Positions 37,545 to 46,699 of a DNA stretch of 64,000 bases are shown here, one piece after another (the first letter of the stretch is position 1; each line of letters opens with the position of its first letter). Both the position numbers and the translations under genes were made by a program. The DNA comes from Bacillus pumilus (GTDB taxonomy: Bacteria; Bacillota; Bacilli; Bacillales; Bacillaceae), in NCBI RefSeq assembly GCF_900186955.1, contig NZ_LT906438.1, forward strand, positions 2,294,001-2,358,000, in the 5' to 3' direction. Under the pieces are notes generated by a model. The model was not told where the DNA came from and did not search any database. It saw only the letters and a program-made list of their open reading frames with translations.

Positions 37545-38081
37545 CTATGATAAAAATAAAACCATTTTTTCCTCATCTGCATATGTATGATCTGGCCATT
37601 TTAGTGCTTTTTCTTCAAGCGCGTATGACTCAAATCCAATAGAGCGATACAGGCGTTTGGCTGAGTGATTGGTCGTCACGACTGATAAATACATTTGCTC
37701 GATGTCGTGTCGTTCTCCGGCGAATGAAAGAACTTCTGTCATCAAGGTCTTGCCTACTCCTTTTCCGCGGGCACCCGCTGTAACATAATACATCGCTGCC
37801 ACATTCGCTCGGTGCTTTAATTTCTGTAAGTTTTTTTGGATGAGGGTGACCATGCCCACTAGCTTCCCTTGATCAAAGGCGCCAAAGGTCCACATCAATT
37901 GTACCGAAGCAAAACGAGCTGCGTATTTTTCTATTGTACCGATTTGCTCTTCTTCATAACTCATCGCAAAGCCCTCTGGATGTCATCGTAGTGCTTCTAG
38001 TCTCAACGCGGCATATTCTTCAGCATCATCTGGAATTAACAATCGAATATTCAGAACATCGCCCCCAACAGAAAGATTCAT
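37545..38081 (-). pseudogene. GNAT acetyltransferase with in-frame TGA
   Basis: From ATG 38081 the frame gives MNLSVGGDVLNIRLLIPDDA then EEYAALRLEALR, TGA (37983-37985), HPEGFAMSYEEE and the rest of a GNAT domain with ARGKGVGKTLM (acetyl-CoA loop) and NHSAKRLYRSIGFESY. Together about 178 codons, normal for the family; the stop falls in the conserved alpha-1 helix. A 139-aa product could start at the ATG 37964 but would lack the first strand and helix. Confidence 0.82.
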
Positions 38082-38130
38082 ACTTCCAATTTTATCTTGA
38101 AAGGAGATTTTGATCAAAATTTTTCTTCTG

Positions 38131-38164
38131 AAAATAAAAAGGCATCCCATAAAAGGATTCCCCC
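38131..38164 (-). terminator. Probable terminator of the cotD-like gene
   Basis: Minus strand GGAATCC, loop, GGGATGCC with one A-G mismatch, followed by UUUUUAUUUUC. Confidence 0.55.
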
Positions 38165-38168
38165 TTCA

Positions 38169-38462
38169 TTACCACTTGCAGCGTTTCACTGGACGGCAGC
38201 AAGGGTTTTTGATATCACTGCCGCAATCGTATTCTTTCACGATATACTCGTTATGAGTCGACTCAGTGACAGGATAGTAGTTTTCAATTCTTTTGATGTT
38301 TTTATTGACGTTTGTGATATGCGTTGGATGAATTTTTCTGATGGTTTGTTCATTCGTTCTTGTGTTGACAATTTGACGTGTGGGGAAAACAACCGTTTCA
38401 TCTTCTCCATGGTTTCCTCTGCGAGGTCCAAAGAAAAAATCATCTAATCGATTCCGGCTCAT
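38169..38462 (-). CDS. Spore coat protein, CotD family
   Basis: 97 aa. The conserved centre IHPTHITNVNKNIKRIENYYP and the Cys-rich, basic end CCRPVKRCKW match the CotD coat family, although His content is lower than in CotD itself. MSRNRLDDFFFGPRRG at the start is atypical. A sigma-K-type promoter lies upstream, which supports late mother-cell expression and deposition in the inner coat. Confidence 0.8.
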   Translation of the reverse strand: MSRNRLDDFFFGPRRGNHGEDETVVFPTRQIVNTRTNEQTIRKIHPTHITNVNKNIKRIENYYPVTESTHNEYIVKEYDCGSDIKNPCCRPVKRCKW

Positions 38463-38498
38463 CTCAACACCCCTTCAATTTGTCTTTCACTTACACTC

Positions 38499-38525
38499 TA
38501 TCGTATGTAAGAGACGTCATTCGTG
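38499..38525 (-). promoter_or_regulatory. Sigma-K-like promoter of the cotD-like gene
   Basis: Minus strand CATACGATA is an exact CATANNNTA -10 (38499-38507), with AC of CAC 15 bases upstream (38523-38525). Distance to the start codon is 36 bases. Confidence 0.6.
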
Positions 38526-38640
38526 ATTAGATGCTTGTCTATTTTTAAAAAAATCCACTATTCATCTCGTTTTCTCTTTCTTTACAAAAGGTCATTTTTA
38601 ACATATTATACAAATGATATCTTGCGCAGAAAGGACATCT

Positions 38641-38958
38641 ATGAAAACAAAACATAAACTCTTTTTATTCATGACATTTATTGTCATCATCATTGCTCTT
38701 CCAATGCTATCACCTATGATCTTCACAAATTCAACCGAAAAAGGCGCTATCCGGAAATCAATTTACCAAGAAGGATACCCTTACCAAAGCTATTTTGCTA
38801 TTTTGAAAAAAACGAAGTACAAAGATCCTGAGTATGGCCAGCTTTATGATGTTTACTGGCAGGCTTGGAAAAGTGAAACAGGGATGACACCTTCTGTCTG
38901 CTATTCGAAAAAGGTCGAGAAAAATGAATATAAGGTTAGCTGCGGTACCGCCTCATAA
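38641..38958 (+). CDS. Hypothetical exported or membrane-anchored protein
   Basis: 105 aa. Basic start MKTKHKLFLFMTFIVIIIAL gives a signal anchor or signal peptide; the remaining 75 residues are Lys/Tyr-rich (YQEGYPYQSYFAILKKTKYK) with two Cys (VCYS, SCGT) that could form an extracellular disulfide. SD AAAGGA before ATG 38641. No family recognised. Confidence 0.65.
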   Translation: MKTKHKLFLFMTFIVIIIALPMLSPMIFTNSTEKGAIRKSIYQEGYPYQSYFAILKKTKYKDPEYGQLYDVYWQAWKSETGMTPSVCYSKKVEKNEYKVSCGTAS

Positions 38959-38993
38959 CCTTCCCACTCATCATCAAACACGAGGTGAACGAT

Positions 38994-39206
38994 ATGATCA
39001 ATACGACACAACCAATCGAACGAAACAAGCTGGACATTGCACTTGAACTGACTCAATTGCATTTGAATCGATATGAAACGAATCATCCTGATCAGCTGAG
39101 TGAGGTTTATGCAAAATATTATGCGCTGCTTGAAGTGCTGGATTTATCTTCTTATGATCAATTGATTGATTTATTGCCAGATGAGCTAAAACAGACGCTT
39201 GAGTAA
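38994..39206 (+). CDS. Hypothetical small helical protein
   Basis: 70 aa, all helical by composition (LDIALELTQLHLNRYETNHP, YAKYYALLEVLDLSSYDQLI), without Cys or membrane segment. GAGGTG lies 6 bases before ATG 38994. Found 35 bases downstream of the exported-protein gene and followed by a strong terminator, so probably co-transcribed with it. Function unknown. Confidence 0.7.
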   Translation: MINTTQPIERNKLDIALELTQLHLNRYETNHPDQLSEVYAKYYALLEVLDLSSYDQLIDLLPDELKQTLE

Positions 39207-39239
39207 AAAACCCTCTATCCACATGGGATAGAGGGTTTT
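39206..39239. terminator. Bidirectional terminator
   Basis: AAAACCCTCTATCC, loop acatg, GGATAGAGGGTTTT; serves the small plus-strand gene and the arabinose transporter gene from opposite sides. Confidence 0.9.
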
Positions 39240-39241
39240 CT

Positions 39242-40582
39242 TTATACTCGTGCTGCCATATCGGTTTCGATTTGCTCTAAGCTTCTTCCTTTTGTTTCAA
39301 CTAGTACAAAGCGGGTGAACAATAGTCCGATTAAGCAGATGACACCAAATGAGGAGAAAATGACCCCAAAGCTGAATTTATCTGCCAGGATAGGGAACAC
39401 GAGTCCAACGGCTAACGATCCCGTCCAGTTAAAGGCAGATGAAATACCTGCGCCGATACCTCTGACAGAAAGCGGGAAGATTTCGCCGATGATGATCCAC
39501 GTGATCGGTGCCCATGAGAAGGCGTAGCACAAGATAAAGCAGCAAAGCGAAATCAATGTCACCCAGTTTAAAATCCCTTCACTCACGCCAAGTGCACCTA
39601 ATGCGGCTGGTGCAAAGAAAGAAAGGGCCATGCCCGTTCCCCCTACGGTGAGAATCGTTCGGCGGTCGAACCGGTCGACAAATTGTAAAAAGATCACGGT
39701 GGTGACGACAAAAATGACACCGACAATGACTGTAAAACCTGCGGCAACCTGAGGTGCAAGGCCTACATTCCGAGCAATACTCGTTGCATAATACACTATG
39801 GAGTTCGCGCCTTGTATTTGCTGAAGGGTCGCCATCCCAACCCCTATGAAAAGAGCCATTCTAAATTTCTTTTGGAACAATTCACGAATACCAGAGCGTT
39901 CTTCTTTTGCGACTTCTAAAATTTCCTGCATCTCTTCTTCGATTTCTTCACGAGAAGAGCGTAGTGATCCTAATACCTCTCGTGCTTTATGAGGCATTCC
40001 GTGCTTAATTAAATATCTCGGAGATTCAGGAAGTTTCAGCATCCCAATATAAAGTACGATGGCAAATAAAGCGGCACTACCGAGCATCCAGCGCCAGCTG
40101 TCTGGAACAGGTTCAAACACAAATGCAACAATATAGCTCAGCAATAGTCCGCTCACGATCATGAGCTGATTGAGCCCAGACAATTTCCCGCGAATTTTAG
40201 CAGGAGCAATTTCAGACATGTATGCCGGCACCAAAGATGAAGCTGTTCCTACGGCTGTTCCTAAAAAGATACGTGCAATGGTTAATGAAATCTCTTCTGG
40301 TGCGATAGCTGATCCGATCGCTCCGACAAAAAAGATAACGGATGAGATCAAAATAAGCTTTCTGCGACCAAATTTATCCCCTAACAGACCGCTTAAAATG
40401 GAGCCGATAATCGCCCCGCCCATTAATGAAGAGACGACAATTCCAAGCCATAATGGGCTGAGCTGAAATTCTTGCTGAATATGTCCTTCTGCCCCTGCAA
40501 TAATACCAATATCATATCCGAATAAGATGCCTGCAAAGGATCCGAAAAAGAAAATAAATTTGCTTGACACTTTTTTCTCCAA
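39242..40582 (-). CDS. Sugar:proton symporter of the MFS, probably arabinose
   Basis: 446 aa, 12 transmembrane segments, sugar-porter family. GDKFGRRKLI, RIFLGTAVGTASSLVPAYMS, PESPRYLIKHG, DRFDRRTI and the final PETKG-like VETKGRSLEQIE are family signatures; QQIQGANSIVYY lines the sugar site. TTG start with AGGGGG 8 bases upstream. Being last in araB-araD-araA it most likely imports L-arabinose, like AraE, but it could be nearer to YwtG/GalP-type carriers. Confidence 0.87.
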   Translation of the reverse strand: MEKKVSSKFIFFFGSFAGILFGYDIGIIAGAEGHIQQEFQLSPLWLGIVVSSLMGGAIIGSILSGLLGDKFGRRKLILISSVIFFVGAIGSAIAPEEISLTIARIFLGTAVGTASSLVPAYMSEIAPAKIRGKLSGLNQLMIVSGLLLSYIVAFVFEPVPDSWRWMLGSAALFAIVLYIGMLKLPESPRYLIKHGMPHKAREVLGSLRSSREEIEEEMQEILEVAKEERSGIRELFQKKFRMALFIGVGMATLQQIQGANSIVYYATSIARNVGLAPQVAAGFTVIVGVIFVVTTVIFLQFVDRFDRRTILTVGGTGMALSFFAPAALGALGVSEGILNWVTLISLCCFILCYAFSWAPITWIIIGEIFPLSVRGIGAGISSAFNWTGSLAVGLVFPILADKFSFGVIFSSFGVICLIGLLFTRFVLVETKGRSLEQIETDMAARV

Positions 40583-40602
40583 GTGGATGACCCCCTCACT
40601 TA

Positions 40603-40616
40603 ATTAACCGCTTTCA
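40603..40616 (-). promoter_or_regulatory. cre-like site before the sugar transporter
   Basis: TGAAAGCGGTTAAT on the minus strand matches the CcpA consensus TGWAARCGNTWNCW with one mismatch. It lies 20 bases upstream of the transporter start, so CcpA could block read-through into it. Confidence 0.55.
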
Positions 40617-40628
40617 TTTCATCCCGTG

Positions 40629-40650
40629 CTTCTACTGCACTCAGTAGAAG
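40629..40650 (-). other. Intercistronic hairpin araA-transporter
   Basis: CTTCTACTG, loop cact, CAGTAGAAG: perfect 9-bp stem without a U-tract, 13 bases after araA. Likely an RNA stability or partial read-through element. Confidence 0.6.
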
Positions 40651-40663
40651 ACCTTTCACCCTT

Positions 40664-42085
40664 CTATAAAACCACATATTCTGCACTCACAAGCTTTGCA
40701 AAATGAACAATTTGATCAACCGTTAAATTGAGGGATACGACTGTATGATGACCCCCACCTTGCTTAATCCATGCTTTGACGCCGTCCTGAAAATTCGGCT
40801 TGATTTTCCAGAGCACACGTGCAACCGGTAAATGAGGTGCTGCTTCCTCCGGCTCAAAGGCTTCGACTTCTTGTATGAGCCATTTGAAATGAGTTCCAAA
40901 GTCAGCAATAGAAACAACAACACCTTCCCCTGCTTTTCCATCAAACACAAGGCGAGCTGGATCTTCCCTGTTTCCGATTCCAAGTGGAGATACGACAATG
41001 ACAGGTTTCGTATGGGCGAGCGCCGGATCTACTTCTAACATATGAGATTGCAGCACTGCTTCCTGTCCAGAGGTCATTTCATACGTGTAGTCCTCCATAA
41101 AACCAGTGGATTGATGATGACTCATCACTTTTAATAACCGGTCCAGCGCAGCAGTTTTCCAATCGCCTTCCCCCGCAAAGCCATATCCCTTTGCCATTAG
41201 CCGCTGTACCGCAAGTCCTGGCAGCTGCTTCATTCCATGTAAATCTTCAAAGTTTGTCGTAAAGGCATTGTACCCGCCTTCATCTAAAAAGCGTTTGATA
41301 GCGATTTCATAGCGCGCTTGCACCTTAACACTTTTTTCCCAATCTTCAACTGAATACGTTCCATAATCCACATCATATTGCGTTAAATACTCCGCAAATA
41401 ATGCATCTACCTCTGCTTCTTCTACTGCACTCACATATTCGACGAGATCGCCTATGCCAAAGTAATCAACGGTCCACCCTAGTTGAATCTGGGCTTCGAT
41501 TTTATCACCTTCTGTTACAGCCACGTGGCGCATGTTGTCACCAAACCTAGCCACTTTGATCTGAAAGCTTTCATGATAGGCAGCTGCCACGTCCATCCAT
41601 TCAGCGATTTGCTGCTGCACATCCGGCTTAGACCAATGACCGGTAACAATTTGATTTTGTTTATTTAAACGTGCATTGATATAGCCATATTCTCTGTCTC
41701 CATGGGCAGATTGATGAAGATTCATATAGTCCATGTCGATCGTGTCCCACGGAATCTTTTCATAATACTGTGTGACAAGATGCAAAAGAGGCTTCTGCAA
41801 AAGATTGGTCCCGCGTATCCACATTTTTGCCGGTGAAAATGTATGCATCCACGTCATGACGCCGACAACTTCATCACGATAATTGACCTCTTTCATCAGC
41901 TTTGTGATTTGATCCGCGCTGACAGCTAGCTCCTGCAAGATCACTGGATAAGGAAGTAAACCGCTCTCATTTAAGGCATCCGTCATTTTTTGTGCATCTG
42001 CTTTTACTTTCTGCAGTGCTTCATCTCCGTATAAATGCTGTGATCCGACAATAAACCAGCATTCTTTATGTTGACTTGTTAACAT
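40664..42085 (-). CDS. araA: L-arabinose isomerase
   Basis: Converts L-arabinose to L-ribulose. The product is 473 aa, the shorter type seen in B. licheniformis rather than the 496-aa B. subtilis form. WFIVGSQHLYG, MTWMHTFSPAKMWIRG, NQSAHGDREYG-like HQSAHGDREYGYINAR, GYGFAGEGDWKTAALDRLLK with the catalytic Glu, and GGGHHTVVS with metal His residues are conserved. GAGGGA before ATG. Third gene of the operon. Confidence 0.96.
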   Translation of the reverse strand: MLTSQHKECWFIVGSQHLYGDEALQKVKADAQKMTDALNESGLLPYPVILQELAVSADQITKLMKEVNYRDEVVGVMTWMHTFSPAKMWIRGTNLLQKPLLHLVTQYYEKIPWDTIDMDYMNLHQSAHGDREYGYINARLNKQNQIVTGHWSKPDVQQQIAEWMDVAAAYHESFQIKVARFGDNMRHVAVTEGDKIEAQIQLGWTVDYFGIGDLVEYVSAVEEAEVDALFAEYLTQYDVDYGTYSVEDWEKSVKVQARYEIAIKRFLDEGGYNAFTTNFEDLHGMKQLPGLAVQRLMAKGYGFAGEGDWKTAALDRLLKVMSHHQSTGFMEDYTYEMTSGQEAVLQSHMLEVDPALAHTKPVIVVSPLGIGNREDPARLVFDGKAGEGVVVSIADFGTHFKWLIQEVEAFEPEEAAPHLPVARVLWKIKPNFQDGVKAWIKQGGGHHTVVSLNLTVDQIVHFAKLVSAEYVVL

Positions 42086-42102
42086 AGATATCCCTCTTTT
42101 CT

Positions 42103-42807
42103 TTATCTTGAAGGTTTTTGTCCGTAATACGCATGTTCGCCGTGTTTTCTTAAGTAATGTTTATCTAAAATTCGCTGCGGAAGAGGTTCTGCGTATTCAT
42201 TTAATTGCTTTGCGAACAAATTCATTTTGGCAACTTCATCTAAAATCACACTGTTTGTGACCGCACTTTTTGCATCTTTCCCCCACGTAAATGGACCGTG
42301 GCCTTGCAGCAATACACCCGGCACCGCCATCACATCTAGGTTTCTTTTCTCAAACGTTTCGATGATTAGCCGGCCCGTTTCTACCTCATAACCACGATTC
42401 ACTTCATCTTCTGTCAGAAATCGAGCACACGGAACAGCGCCGTAAAATGTATCGGCATGTGTTGTGCCCATTGCCTGTAAATCGAGACCTGCCTGCGCCC
42501 AAACGGTTGCCCACATGGAATGGCTATGTGAAATACCGCCAATTTCCTCAAAGTGTTTGTAAAGGACAGCATGTGTTGCTGTATCTGATGAAGGGCTGTA
42601 TTCCCCTTCCACTACTTCACCGTCAAAGTCGACCACAACCATGTCTTTAGCTGATAATTGGTCATACGCTATACCGCTAGGCTTAATAACGAATAGACCG
42701 CTGTCACGATCACACGCACTGACATTGCCCCATGTGAATTTCACAAGTCCATATTTCGGTAAATCTAAATTGGCTTCGTATACTTCTTCTTTTAAGCGTT
42801 CTAGCAT
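42103..42807 (-). CDS. araD: L-ribulose-5-phosphate 4-epimerase
   Basis: Class II aldolase-fold epimerase, 234 aa. KFTWGNVSACDRDSG, KPSGIAYDQL, DTATHAVLYKHF, ISHSHSMWATVWAQAG (zinc His pair) and VLLQGHGPFTWG (third His). The start overlaps the araB stop by 7 bases; AAAGGAG lies 10 bases before it. Feeds D-xylulose 5-phosphate into the pentose phosphate pathway. Confidence 0.96.
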   Translation of the reverse strand: MLERLKEEVYEANLDLPKYGLVKFTWGNVSACDRDSGLFVIKPSGIAYDQLSAKDMVVVDFDGEVVEGEYSPSSDTATHAVLYKHFEEIGGISHSHSMWATVWAQAGLDLQAMGTTHADTFYGAVPCARFLTEDEVNRGYEVETGRLIIETFEKRNLDVMAVPGVLLQGHGPFTWGKDAKSAVTNSVILDEVAKMNLFAKQLNEYAEPLPQRILDKHYLRKHGEHAYYGQKPSR

Positions 42808-44426
42808 ACGGTTGTCACTCCTTTCTTTGGCATCAGATGTGCTACTGCCGCCTCTTCAATCGGAAGGCCGTCTTGATAGCGCTTTAAAAATTCGCCAAAG
42901 CCTTTGACATCAAGCGGATCGGGTTCTATCAGTTCTTCTGATGTATGGGCAAACACTTGATGCGTGAGAAATTCAGCCAATGTTTGCTTTTGATGATGGA
43001 CCATATAGGAAGCGAGGACAGCCATTCCAAACGCACCGCCTTCTCCCGCAGTGGAAACGACTGATACAGGTGTATCAAGCGCTGCCGCCACCATTTTTTG
43101 ACCAACGAGCGGTGTTTTAAATAACCCTCCATGTGCTAATAAACGATCAATCACAACCTGTTCTTGTTCTTTTAAGCGATCCATCCCTATTTTCATTGCG
43201 CCAAAAGCAGAAAAAAGATGGGTACGCATGAAGTTAGCCAGATTAAAGCGGCTTTCAGCTGATCTGACAAAAAGAGGTCTTCCTTCTGGCAGTCTTGTAA
43301 TATTTTCACCAGAATAATAGCCATAGCTTAAGAGTCCGCCGCCATCTCGATCTGCTTCTAACGCCTGCTGCAATAAGGCTTCGTATACCTTTCCTGACGA
43401 CACTTGCACGCCTAGTGCGTCAAATGCCTCTCTAAAGATATTCATCCAAGCATTTAAGTCACTTGTACAGTTGTTCGCATGAACCATTGCGACTGGCAGT
43501 CCGTCCGGCGTTGTGACCATATCCACTTCTGGATACACACCCTTTAGCTCCTGCTCTAGCACAATCATGGCAAAAACAGATGTCCCAACTGAAATGTTCC
43601 CTGTCCGTTTTTCTACACTGTTTGTTGCCACCATGCCCGTTCCGGCGTCACCTTCCGGGGGGCAAAATGGAATGCCTGGCCGCAAATGTTTGCCTTGATC
43701 TAAAATGGCTGCTCCTGCTGCCGTTAACACGCCAGCCTCCTCGCCGGCTAAATAAACACGCGGCAGAAGGTGACGGAGCTTCCACGGATAGCCTTTTTCT
43801 GCGATCAAGTCTTCAAATTGATGGAGCATTTCTTCATTGTAATCTTTCGTTTGTTCATCAATTGGGAACATGCCAGATGCATCTCCAATGCCAATGGCCT
43901 GCTTTCCTGTTAAAAGCCAGTGAATGTATCCTGATAGAGTGGTCATATATTCTAAACGGGAAAGATGTTTTTCCTCTTCTAATATGGCTTGATACAAATG
44001 GGCAATGCTCCATCTTTCTGGAATATGAAATTGGAAGACATCCGTCAGTTTTTGACTCGCCTCAATGGTTGTTGCATTCCGCCATGTGCGAAACGGAACG
44101 AGGACCTCTCCTGTATGATCACATGCCACATAGCCATGCATCATAGCTGATACCCCAATTGAGCCAATGGTTTGAATGGTCACGCCATACCTTTGCTCGA
44201 CTTGCTCTTTCATCTCTCGGTACGCTACTTGAAGACCTGTAATGATATCAATTAAGTTGTACGTCCAAATTCCTTCCTGGAGAGAACTTTCCCACTCAAA
44301 TGCACCTTGGGCAATTGGCTGAAACGCTTCATCTATTAAAATGGCTTTAATTCGTGTTGAACCAAATTCAATCCCTAAAGATGTCCGTCCTTCTTTTAAG
44401 GCTTTGGTCGTCTCTTCATGATTCAT
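42801..44426 (-). CDS. araB: Ribulokinase
   Basis: FGGY-family kinase, 541 aa, phosphorylates L-ribulose. LGIEFGSTRIKAILID is the N-terminal ATP motif, GVSAMMHGYVA and RTWRNATT the substrate region, GDAGTGMVATNSV and LAHGGLFKTPLVGQKMVAAA the second FGGY signature. SD GGAGGTG 8 bases before ATG. First gene of the ara operon behind an AraR-controlled promoter. Confidence 0.95.
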   Translation of the reverse strand: MNHEETTKALKEGRTSLGIEFGSTRIKAILIDEAFQPIAQGAFEWESSLQEGIWTYNLIDIITGLQVAYREMKEQVEQRYGVTIQTIGSIGVSAMMHGYVACDHTGEVLVPFRTWRNATTIEASQKLTDVFQFHIPERWSIAHLYQAILEEEKHLSRLEYMTTLSGYIHWLLTGKQAIGIGDASGMFPIDEQTKDYNEEMLHQFEDLIAEKGYPWKLRHLLPRVYLAGEEAGVLTAAGAAILDQGKHLRPGIPFCPPEGDAGTGMVATNSVEKRTGNISVGTSVFAMIVLEQELKGVYPEVDMVTTPDGLPVAMVHANNCTSDLNAWMNIFREAFDALGVQVSSGKVYEALLQQALEADRDGGGLLSYGYYSGENITRLPEGRPLFVRSAESRFNLANFMRTHLFSAFGAMKIGMDRLKEQEQVVIDRLLAHGGLFKTPLVGQKMVAAALDTPVSVVSTAGEGGAFGMAVLASYMVHHQKQTLAEFLTHQVFAHTSEELIEPDPLDVKGFGEFLKRYQDGLPIEEAAVAHLMPKKGVTTVC

Positions 44427-44446
44427 TCTGCGTTCACCTCCATGAA

Positions 44447-44460
44447 TGATAACGGTTTCA
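44447..44460 (-). promoter_or_regulatory. cre-like site in the araB leader
   Basis: TGATAACGGTTTCA (as written on the plus strand) fits the CcpA consensus with one mismatch. It lies between the araB -10 and SD, a typical roadblock position. Confidence 0.55.
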
Positions 44461-44502
44461 ATTTTCGTTTTCTAGATTCATTGATTCTCTGTGCACATTC
44501 AC

Positions 44503-44531
44503 AATATAATATTTGTACGTACATATGTCAA
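44503..44531 (-). promoter_or_regulatory. Promoter of the ara operon
   Basis: Minus strand TTGACA (44526-44531), 17 bases, TATATT (44503-44508). The first AraR operator occupies most of the spacer. Confidence 0.8.
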
Positions 44532-44557
44532 TAATAAATATAGTTGTACATACACAA
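44511..44557. promoter_or_regulatory. Two AraR operators
   Basis: ATTTGTACGTACATAT at 44511-44526 is close to the AraR consensus ATTTGTACGTACAAAT; a weaker copy, AGTTGTACATACACAA, is at 44542-44557. Centres are 31 bases apart, about three helical turns, which allows cooperative binding between araB and araR. Confidence 0.85.
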
Positions 44558-44699
44558 TATGACAAAAACCTACACTTTTCTAAAGCTGGTACGACAGAAA
44601 GGGGAAGCGCCTGTTTTTGATTCGACAACCATGTTAAAATATGTCCATACAATTTCTTCTCAATCCGAGTAGATGATCAACTGAGAAAGAAGTGAAACG

Positions 44700-45800
44700 A
44701 TGAAAAAGAAGTACCAGATCATTATCGATGATATAAAAAGCAAAATACTCACAGGGGATTACCGGATCGGGGAACGTATTCCAACTGAATCAAGCCTGCA
44801 GGAGATGTATCAAGTGAGCAGGCATACGGTTCGAAAGGCCATCTTAGAATTGTCGAGTGAAGGGTTTTTGCGAAGTGAAAAGGGTTCAGGCACATTTGTG
44901 ACCAATCAATATCAAACAAAGCCTGCTGGACATACGCATATGAGAACGATTGGGGTTATCACGACATACATATCCGATTACATTTTCCCTTCCATCATTC
45001 GAGGCATTGAAAGCCGATTAAACGAAGAGAACTATTCTTTGTTACTGGCGAGTACGAATAATGATGTAGAACAGGAGAAAAAAGCGCTCGAAATGATGCT
45101 GTCCTTTGGTGTGGACGGACTCATTGTCGAGCCGACGAAAAGCAATTTATACAACCCGAACATCTCGTACTACCTATCTTTTAAAGAACAGGATGTACCG
45201 CTCATTATGATCAATGCCTATTATGAGCAGTTAGAGGTCCCTTTTCTCTGTTTGGATGATGTGAAGTCCAGCTATTTAGCCACAAAAGAGCTGATCACCT
45301 CGGGACATCAGCAAATCGGCCTGATCTCAAAAACAGATGATTTACAGGGAAAGTACCGAATGAAGGGCTATATTCAAGCGCTCGGTGAAGCCAAGCTTAA
45401 TTTCCTGCCTGAGCACGTACTCTTTTTCGATACAGAATCGAAGCAGCATTTGGGGGATGATATTAAAACTTTCTTATTAAAGCATCAGCATGAGCTGACT
45501 GCCCTTGTTTGCTATAACGATGAGGTTGGATTAGAAGTTGCCAATGTATGCAGTGACATCGGTCTGTCCATTCCAGAGGATCTTTCCATTATTGGACAGG
45601 ATAATTCGTATATTGCCCAGAAAAATGCCCATGTGAAGCTGACAACACTGACGCACCCTCAGGAGCAAATGGGCCGGGATGCAGCAGACTGGATGATTAA
45701 AAAGGTGCAAGGGAAGAAGAATCTCCCTCATCAAACCTTTTACGAACCTGAATTGGTTCCAGGTGAAACGATCAAACAAATGAATGCAAGAAAAAAATGA
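44700..45800 (+). CDS. araR: Arabinose-responsive repressor AraR
   Basis: 366 aa, GntR-type winged helix (MKKKYQIIIDDIKSKILTGD; VSRHTVRKAILELSSEGFLR) joined to a LacI/GalR-type periplasmic-binding domain (TIGVITTYISDYIFPSIIRG; DGLIVEPTKS; IIGQDNSYIA). Represses the ara genes without L-arabinose. Divergent from araB with both operators between. The SD (GAAGTG) is weak, as fits a repressor made in low amounts. Confidence 0.95.
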   Translation: MKKKYQIIIDDIKSKILTGDYRIGERIPTESSLQEMYQVSRHTVRKAILELSSEGFLRSEKGSGTFVTNQYQTKPAGHTHMRTIGVITTYISDYIFPSIIRGIESRLNEENYSLLLASTNNDVEQEKKALEMMLSFGVDGLIVEPTKSNLYNPNISYYLSFKEQDVPLIMINAYYEQLEVPFLCLDDVKSSYLATKELITSGHQQIGLISKTDDLQGKYRMKGYIQALGEAKLNFLPEHVLFFDTESKQHLGDDIKTFLLKHQHELTALVCYNDEVGLEVANVCSDIGLSIPEDLSIIGQDNSYIAQKNAHVKLTTLTHPQEQMGRDAADWMIKKVQGKKNLPHQTFYEPELVPGETIKQMNARKK

Positions 45801-45828
45801 GCCCTTTTTGGAGAAGGCTCATTTTTTA
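45793..45828. terminator. Bidirectional terminator araR / frnE-like
   Basis: AAAAATGAGCC (45793-45803), loop, GGCTCATTTTT (45816-45826). Confidence 0.88.
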
Positions 45829-45833
45829 TATGG

Positions 45834-46559
45834 TTAGATCTCTTCTTTAGGGGCAGGCACTGCGCATACGCCATCTGCACATGCTGCTTCAAATGAATTG
45901 GCAGCCTCTTTCTCAGCTTGAGCTGCTTCTTCTGTCCAAGCCGTTTCAAGTGCACGCAGGAAGGTATCGGCTGGCTGTGCACCTGCCACTGAATATTTGC
46001 CATTGATCAAGAAAAACGGAACAGCATTGATACCAAGCTGTCTCGCTTCTTGTTCGTCTTTTCGGACATGATCTGCAAACTCTTCGCCGCCTAGAACTTG
46101 CTGTACTTCCTGCAAATCAAGACCTGCTTTTTCTGCAATATCTAAAAGGGTTTGACGATCACCAACATGCTTTCCATCTGTGAAATAAGCTTGAAACAGC
46201 TCTCCCATGACGAAATCGCCTTTTCCCATTTGACCAGCATATTGCGCCAGCTGGTGGGCATCAAAGGTGTTTGTCAACACGAGTGGATCAAATTGAAAAT
46301 CGATTCCTTTCTCTTTGCCGGCCTGCTTCACCTGCTCATTCATCGCCATGGCCTGGCTGCGGCTCATCCCATATTTTTTGACGAGCATATCATGGACATC
46401 AAAATCGACCTGAGCAGGTGCATGTGGATCAAGCTCAAAGCTTTTAAACTCGATTTCTACCTGTTCCTTTTGAGGGAATTGTTCAAGCGCTGTTTCTAGT
46501 TGTTTTTTTCCTATATAACAAAAAGGACAGGCGATATCTGACCAGATTTGTACTTTCAT
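45834..46559 (-). CDS. DsbA-family FrnE-like oxidoreductase
   Basis: Cytosolic thioredoxin-fold protein, 241 aa. SDIACPFCYIGK carries the CPFC redox pair at about residues 10-13; GINAVPFFLINGKYSVAGAQ carries the cis-Pro loop. The tail CADGVCAVP adds two Cys that may serve as an extra redox or metal site. The inner of two ATGs (46559) has the better SD spacing (AAGGAAG, 6 bases). Probably acts in oxidative or thiol stress. Confidence 0.9.
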   Translation of the reverse strand: MKVQIWSDIACPFCYIGKKQLETALEQFPQKEQVEIEFKSFELDPHAPAQVDFDVHDMLVKKYGMSRSQAMAMNEQVKQAGKEKGIDFQFDPLVLTNTFDAHQLAQYAGQMGKGDFVMGELFQAYFTDGKHVGDRQTLLDIAEKAGLDLQEVQQVLGGEEFADHVRKDEQEARQLGINAVPFFLINGKYSVAGAQPADTFLRALETAWTEEAAQAEKEAANSFEAACADGVCAVPAPKEEI

Positions 46560-46657
46560 CTTCATCTTCCTTCCGTGTTTACGCTTTTTCTTTAACGATG
46601 TAACAATTATAGTTACAACAAATGATTGATGTCAAGATTCTGAGCTTGATGAAAATG

Positions 46658-46688
46658 AAAAAGCCCCTCCTTCTAAGAAAGGAAAGGC
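46658..46688 (-). terminator. Terminator after hxlB
   Basis: Minus strand GCCTTTCCTT, loop tcttag, AAGGAGGGGC, then UUUUU. Confidence 0.75.
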
Positions 46689-46699
46689 GTTAAAAATGA

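Noticed and set aside
43513..44146. Long plus-strand open frames over araB
   Set aside because: Shadow frames of a GC-richer conserved gene; composition and lack of start signals argue against coding.
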